Shown in pieces: positions 5,418 to 9,237 of a DNA stretch of 9,237 nucleotides. The number at the start of each line of letters is the position of its first letter. Position 1 is the stretch's first letter. The stretch is from an uncultured Clostridia bacterium (GTDB lineage: Bacteria > Bacillota > Clostridia > Oscillospirales > CAG-272), in assembly GCA_904501715.1 (NCBI GenBank), contig CAJGCD010000062.1, forward strand, positions 1-9,237, given 5' to 3'. Position numbers and translations under genes: made by a program. The notes beneath the pieces were generated by a model, which was not told the DNA's origin, did no database searches, and saw only the letters and a program-made list of their open reading frames with translations.

Positions 5418-8300
5418 ATGACCCGACTTTTTAAAGTGTCGTTGAGCGTAGTTGCTCTGCTTCTTGTTGCACTTATGGTGCTTACAGGCTGCGGAAAGGC
5501 TAATGAAGCACTCACGACCGCAGAAGAGGCTAAGAAGGCAGTAGTAGACGCTACCGCTGATCTCGAAGCCGCACTCAAGAACAAGGCTGACGCAAAGGAG
5601 CTTTCCGACAAGGTTGCACAGCTCACCGCTGCTATTCAGGCAGCTGAGACCGTAGCTACCGACGGCGACGCAGCTCTCAACACAGCTATTGAGACAGCTA
5701 AGACTACTATCACAGCAAACGTTGACGCTCTTCTTAAGGCTCACAAGGTTGACGTTGCGGGTCTTATCGCCGGCAAGGCTGATAAGGAGACCGTATACGC
5801 TGACATCAAGACTCTTAAGGATATGGTAGCTAACATTGAGGCAGCTACTCTCGCTAAGATCAGCCTTGAGGACTACGTAAGCTGGAACACTGTTATTGTT
5901 GCTTATCTCTATGAGATAGACACCATCAAGGACGCTATTGATGACTACGAGGCTCTTTACGAAGACGATTGGGCAGAGATAGAGAAGGCATTCAGACTTG
6001 CTGAGGTTTCTCTTTACAGATCCTTCGGTACCGATGAGGATACCTCTATGGCTGACCAGATCTTCCAGACTCTCAGAGATACTCTTGCTAAGTACCCCAA
6101 CCCCGTAGATACTATTTACTACGGTGAGGGCGGTATCGTTGAGTACAAGGCATCCGCTGAAAAGTCTGCTGTAAAGGCACAGGCTCTTTACGACAAGGTA
6201 AAGGCTGCACACGATGCTAACGCAACTCTTGTTGAGAGCTACTACGTTATCAACGAGGACAACGAGCTTGAGACCGTTAACCTTCTTGAGGACGCTCTTG
6301 GACTTTGGAGGATCGAGATTCTTAAGGACGTTAACACTCTTGGCGCAATATTCCCCGTATACTCCGACAGCGACTGGTTCGGCGACGGTAAGACCGACGC
6401 TGAAAGAATTGCTGAGACCAAGGCACAGATCAATGCTTTCGGTTTGGGCATACAGGGTACCACTGTTGCTGACCTCACCGCAGGTGAGCTTGCTAACTTC
6501 GTAAAGAACGAGGGTATAGTTGCTGCTCTTGACAATGCTACCACCGGTGCTGTTAAGGCTGCTACCGATGCTATTGCATTGGCATACACCGGCGACATAG
6601 ATCTTACACACGCATGTGTTGACGCTATCGACGCTTGGAACACCGCTTGCAACAACTGGATAAATACCTTCCTTACCGCTAACAAGCCCGCAGTTCTCGA
6701 GGGTGATAACGCAGAGCGTTACGCAGCAGTTGAGGCTCTTATTAAGGACACCAAGACCGCTCTTGACGCTAAGAAGGCTGCTCTCGTAGAGGCTGCTACT
6801 CCTTACGTTACCGACGCGCAGGGCTTCATAGACGCTGTTGCTAAGTTTGAATACTCCTATGATGCAGACGGTAAGCTTGAAAAGGCTGATGTAAATCTTA
6901 ACCGCGGTCAGGAGCTTAAGGACGCTTGGGTTCTCGCAGAGGCTTGGGCAGCGAAGTATGAAGCTACCGGACTTCGTCTTGAGCTTGGCTTCCTTGGCGA
7001 CAAGTTTGCTCAGAAGCCTTTTGAGGCGCTGAACGATATACTTGCTCTTCTTGACTACTATAACAAGGTAGTTACCGTAGATGCTCTCAACGCTTGGAAC
7101 GACCGCGCTGACGAGCGCGCAGTAATCGCTACGTATATAAACGGTACCGCTCTTGACATCTATGACACCAACATAAAGGCTGTTATTGATTGGTACGAGA
7201 AGGCTGAAGGCGATGCATACGGTCTTGTAGTTGACGGTAACTATCAGACAGGTTGCACTCTCGAAGGTCTTAAGGACGCTACCAAGGATTACTATGATAT
7301 CGTTAAGGGTCTCGAGAAGCAGCTTGACAACCTCATAGCTGCAATGCAGGAGAGAGCAGAAAAGCTCAATGCTGCTCTCAAAGAGCTCGCTAAAATTACT
7401 CTCTCCAGAGAGAATGAGATTACCGAAGCAGAGGCTCTCTATGATGAGCACGTTGCTGCCGGATACAAAGAAGATAACACCGCAAATGGTACGCTTAAGA
7501 TAGCTATTGAGAACTATGCTGATACGATTTCGAAAGCAAAGTCTGATATTGGCAAAATCAAGGATGCTAAGGAGGCTATGGACAATGCACTTGCTGCATT
7601 TGCTGATGACGCTAACAAGCCCGCTGCTGCATATCCTTACTTTGACGTTACCGGTGCTGTTGCTCAGAGCACTTATACGACTCTTAAGTCCAACCTTTCT
7701 ACCGCAATAGCAAACTTCAAGGCAGAGAACCAGAACAACGAGGAGACCTACACCACCGCTGCTAACGCTAAGGTTGCAGAGGCTGACCTCCTTATCAAGC
7801 TTGACGATGCTCTTGATAAAGAGGTTGCTGTTAAGAATAACACCGCAGATCTCTCTAATCCTCTCCTCGATCTCACCATAGATCCTTCTTACTTCAATGC
7901 TACTATAAGTGAGGACACCTTTAAGAGCGCTGCAGATGCTCTTGAGGCTGCTATAAATGCTTACCTTGGAACCGAAGGTTTTGATGCGGCTAACGTAGCT
8001 GAGGCTGAGGCAACTCTTACTGCTGCAAAGGCAATTCTCTATAAGGAAGCAATCTACAAGGGTTACAATGATGTATTGAAGATCGCAGAGGACTCTATTA
8101 AATTTGCAAACGTGGAGAATGAAGATCAGGCAATTTCTGAGCTTAAGGCGCTTCGCGACGAGTATAGAGCAACAATAAACAACTACGACTATACCGCTGA
8201 TGGCATCAATGCAACAGTTGAAAGCGGCTATGCCGTTTACCTCACCTTGGTTAAGGCACAGGTAGCAGAGAATGGCGCTACTTATGGCGTAACTGCTTAA
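5418..8300 (+). CDS. Large Ala-rich, helix-rich lipoprotein of unknown function (960 aa)
   Basis: A type II (lipoprotein) signal peptide is clear: a short basic N-terminus (MTRLFK), a hydrophobic core over residues 7-22 and a lipobox LTGC with the acylated Cys at 25. The protein should be anchored on the outer face of the membrane. The mature part is acidic, rich in Ala, Asp, Glu and Lys, low in Pro, and predicted mostly alpha-helical. Residues 30-130 have coiled-coil-like spacing. Only three other cysteines are present: C400, C411 and C613. There is no visible catalytic motif, substrate-binding-protein fold, sortase signal or second membrane span. The start at 5418, rather than an upstream in-frame ATG at 5346, is fixed by GGAGG seven bases upstream and by the signal peptide. 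A strong promoter and terminator frame it as a single-gene unit. Lys is mostly AAG and Leu often CTT, suggesting high expression. I do not recognise the family; a surface stalk, scaffold or adhesin-like role is a guess. Confidence 0.9.
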   Translation: MTRLFKVSLSVVALLLVALMVLTGCGKANEALTTAEEAKKAVVDATADLEAALKNKADAKELSDKVAQLTAAIQAAETVATDGDAALNTAIETAKTTITANVDALLKAHKVDVAGLIAGKADKETVYADIKTLKDMVANIEAATLAKISLEDYVSWNTVIVAYLYEIDTIKDAIDDYEALYEDDWAEIEKAFRLAEVSLYRSFGTDEDTSMADQIFQTLRDTLAKYPNPVDTIYYGEGGIVEYKASAEKSAVKAQALYDKVKAAHDANATLVESYYVINEDNELETVNLLEDALGLWRIEILKDVNTLGAIFPVYSDSDWFGDGKTDAERIAETKAQINAFGLGIQGTTVADLTAGELANFVKNEGIVAALDNATTGAVKAATDAIALAYTGDIDLTHACVDAIDAWNTACNNWINTFLTANKPAVLEGDNAERYAAVEALIKDTKTALDAKKAALVEAATPYVTDAQGFIDAVAKFEYSYDADGKLEKADVNLNRGQELKDAWVLAEAWAAKYEATGLRLELGFLGDKFAQKPFEALNDILALLDYYNKVVTVDALNAWNDRADERAVIATYINGTALDIYDTNIKAVIDWYEKAEGDAYGLVVDGNYQTGCTLEGLKDATKDYYDIVKGLEKQLDNLIAAMQERAEKLNAALKELAKITLSRENEITEAEALYDEHVAAGYKEDNTANGTLKIAIENYADTISKAKSDIGKIKDAKEAMDNALAAFADDANKPAAAYPYFDVTGAVAQSTYTTLKSNLSTAIANFKAENQNNEETYTTAANAKVAEADLLIKLDDALDKEVAVKNNTADLSNPLLDLTIDPSYFNATISEDTFKSAADALEAAINAYLGTEGFDAANVAEAEATLTAAKAILYKEAIYKGYNDVLKIAEDSIKFANVENEDQAISELKALRDEYRATINNYDYTADGINATVESGYAVYLTLVKAQVAENGATYGVTA

Positions 8301-8331
8301 TTGCCGAAAGGTAAAGCTAAAATTTAAAATT

Positions 8332-8363
8332 AAGTCGGTGCACGTTTGTGCACCGACTTTTTT
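8332..8363 (+). terminator. Intrinsic terminator of the lipoprotein gene
   Basis: Perfect 10-bp arms GTCGGTGCAC (8334-8343) and GTGCACCGAC (8348-8357) around a 4-base loop, followed by six T (8358-8363). The AA at 8332-8333 pairs with the first two T. It lies 31 bases after the stop codon. Confidence 0.95.
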
Positions 8364-8456
8364 CTATGCTGAAACCCGCCATAGTTCTCTGTTTTACATC
8401 TCACTCGTAGGAGCCCACGTCACGTCGCAAGCGACAACGACCCTAAACCCATTTTT

Positions 8457-8482
8457 GTAGGGACCGGCGTCCTCGACGGTCC
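8457..8482. repeat. GTAGGGAC hairpin unit 1
   Basis: GTAGGGAC at 8457-8464 leads into 6-bp arms GGACCG (8461-8466) and CGGTCC (8477-8482). The same GTAGGGAC lead, followed by a different stem, recurs at 8528 and 8878. Confidence 0.55.
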
Positions 8483-8491
8483 TTGAAGGCG

Positions 8492-8549
8492 TTGGTTAAG
8501 CGGTATTCTCGAGCTTATATCTCGCCCGTAGGGACGCACATTGTGCGTC
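8492..8549 (+). repeat. 58-bp direct repeat, copy 1
   Basis: Matches 8842-8899 at 57 of 58 positions; the only difference is A at 8498 against T at 8848. Its right end contains GTAGGGAC (8528-8535) and a near-perfect dyad with 9-bp arms, GGACGCACA (8532-8540) and TGTGCGTCC (8542-8550). It is the left flank of the inverted-end element. Confidence 0.95.
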
Positions 8550-8560
8550 CGCCACTCATT

Positions 8561-8840
8561 AGCCTTCCCCAGCGGGGACAAATGGCGCAAGCGCAAAGGT
8601 CGAGTTTGACAAGTCAAACATCGAGGGGGACCGCTGGCAAACTCGCTTGCGAGTTTGCGTTGAACGAAGTGAAACATGTGGATTGAGGAGAACAGGATTT
8701 GATATTATTAACGGGCAAGGCTCTATGCTGTATTGCTTTTCAAAAACTAAGCAATACATAGAGTACACCCGAGCTCTCCTCATCAGTCTCGCTATTTGCT
8801 GCGCAAATGTACGCTCGACAGCTTCTCCGCTGGAGAAGCC
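8561..8840. repeat. About 280-bp composite element with related inverted ends, no coding capacity
   Basis: The stretch 8364-8940 has no convincing gene. Its centre is a palindrome-rich element. The left end reads GCCTTCCCCAGCGGGGA (8562-8578); the right end, read on the minus strand, is GGCTTCTCCAGCGGAGAAGC (8821-8840), so the ends are imperfect inverted copies. Nested inside are GTTTGAC/GTCAAAC (8604-8619), 10-bp arms GCAAACTCGC/GCGAGTTTGC (8637-8658), outer arms TGAGGAGA/TCTCCTCA (8684-8691 and 8775-8782), a central stem CTCTAT..GTATTGCTT/AAGCAATAC..ATAGAG (8721-8763), ATTTGC/GCAAAT (8794-8808) and GCTTCTCC/GGAGAAGC (8821-8839). Its short open frames overlap these palindromes and resemble no protein. 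It is best read as a MITE-like or mosaic intergenic repeat; a structured RNA is the alternative. Confidence 0.7.
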
Positions 8841-8841
8841 T

Positions 8842-8899
8842 TTGGTTTAGCGGTATTCTCGAGCTTATATCTCGCCCGTAGGGACGCACATTGTGCGTC
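8842..8899 (+). repeat. 58-bp direct repeat, copy 2
   Basis: Second copy of the 8492-8549 sequence, in the same orientation and 350 bases away, beginning two bases after the right end of the composite element. It carries GTAGGGAC at 8878-8885 and the 8-bp dyad GACGCACA/TGTGCGTC (8883-8899). Confidence 0.95.
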
Positions 8900-8939
8900 T
8901 GCTCTGTGTACGAGGATGACGGCTTGAAAAATTTAATAT

Positions 8940-8973
8940 AAAAAAGGCTTTCCCAATATTGGGGAAGCCTTTT
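8940..8973 (-). terminator. Terminator of the acyl-CoA synthetase gene (possibly bidirectional)
   Basis: The stem AAAAGGCTT-CCC/GGGG-AAGCCTTTT spans 8942-8973 with one internal mismatch around a short AATATT centre. On the minus strand it runs into six T (8940-8945). It lies 18 bases after the stop at 8992. A short T run on the plus side (8970-8973) could also stop plus-strand transcripts, weakly. Confidence 0.85.
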
Positions 8974-8991
8974 GTGGGTTGGGGTACCTTG

Positions 8992-9237
8992 TTATCCTCT
9001 GAGCGCCAGATATTCTTCCATAACGCTGTCAACAATTCCCATTCTCTTTATCTTTCGAGAGGAGTTTTTGGGGAATTCCTCGTGGCGCATTATGACCATA
9101 TCTATGCGCTTGTAGGTCTGGACGGTGGCGTTGACCTTCTCTATCTCCTCGGATATCTTCTCAAAGAGCATAGCGTCGGAGGCGTATTCGGCGAGAACCT
9201 CCTTTGCATAGGTAAAATCGGGGTAAACCAAGGCTAC
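8992..9237 (-). CDS. AMP-forming long-chain acyl-CoA synthetase, C-terminal 81 codons (cut by window edge)
   Basis: Only the small C-terminal domain of an ANL-superfamily enzyme is visible; these ligases activate a carboxylic acid with ATP and join it to CoA. The segment VNATVQTYKRIDMVIM followed by EEFPKNSSRKIKR resembles long-chain fatty-acid-CoA ligases (NKKLPSYKRI...F.KTxxxKIKR). The Lys of RKIKR sits at the position of the family's catalytic A10 lysine, although the preceding residue is Arg instead of the common Gly. The reading frame is open to the right edge, so the TTG at 9231 is internal and not a start. Full-length members run to about 550-650 residues. Chain-length specificity cannot be judged from this part. 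Confidence 0.85.
   Translation of the reverse strand, partial: VALVYPDFTYAKEVLAEYASDAMLFEKISEEIEKVNATVQTYKRIDMVIMRHEEFPKNSSRKIKRMGIVDSVMEEYLALRG

Noticed and set aside
6242..6685. Antisense frame of 147 codons inside the lipoprotein gene
   Set aside because: Shadow of biased codon use in the plus-strand gene, with no protein resemblance.
5274..7451. Open frame of 725 codons on the minus strand opposite the lipoprotein gene
   Set aside because: It lies antisense to a gene with a clear signal peptide, promoter and ribosome-binding site. Its Ser/Cys/Val/Leu-rich product is what antisense reading of AAG, GAC, GCT and CTT codons produces. It has no recognisable domain.
8420..8850. Several short frames on both strands in the repeat region
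   Set aside because: They run through palindromes and direct repeats, overlap one another on both strands, and show no protein-like composition.
8400..8930. CRISPR array
   Set aside because: Only two copies of the 58-bp repeat, 350 bases apart, with no regular spacers and no cas genes.

Overview
The window looks like a chromosomal segment from a Gram-positive anaerobe of the Clostridia, most likely Oscillospiraceae/Ruminococcus-like. The basis is the gene order mnmG-rsmG-parA-parB with Bacillota-type parS sites, consensus sigma-A-type promoters and strong Shine-Dalgarno sequences, a lipobox-bearing surface protein, and intergenic hairpin repeats of a style I associate with this family (recollection, not a search). 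The mnmG-rsmG-parA-parB cluster with parS usually lies close to the replication origin, so this is probably origin-proximal sequence. No dnaA or oriC is visible.

Positions 1-4380 (all minus strand) hold the cluster, read from high to low coordinate. mnmG (tRNA wobble-uridine modification) has a near-consensus promoter. rsmG (16S rRNA G527 methylation) follows after 32 bases that contain a parS site. Then come a terminator, a second and perfect parS, a promoter and leader with two dyads, parA (soj), a 71-residue small ORF, and parB (cut by the window edge). The small ORF copies only the N-terminal ParA-contact segment of ParB and lies between parA and parB. It is the most intriguing gene here: a candidate stand-alone ParA regulator.

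Positions 4381-5190 hold a roughly 240-bp cluster of perfect inverted repeats and a stand-alone GNAT acetyltransferase gene with its own promoter, both on the minus-strand side. mnmE, often adjacent to mnmG, is absent from the window.

Positions 5286-8363 (plus strand) are one monocistronic unit: a strong promoter, a roughly 90-nt leader, a 960-residue Ala-rich, largely helical lipoprotein of unknown function, and an intrinsic terminator.

Positions 8364-8940 contain no convincing gene. They hold a mosaic of palindromes: a roughly 280-bp element with related inverted ends, enclosed by two 58-bp direct repeats that differ at one base. Beyond it a terminator and the last 81 codons of an AMP-forming acyl-CoA synthetase (minus strand) run off the right edge.
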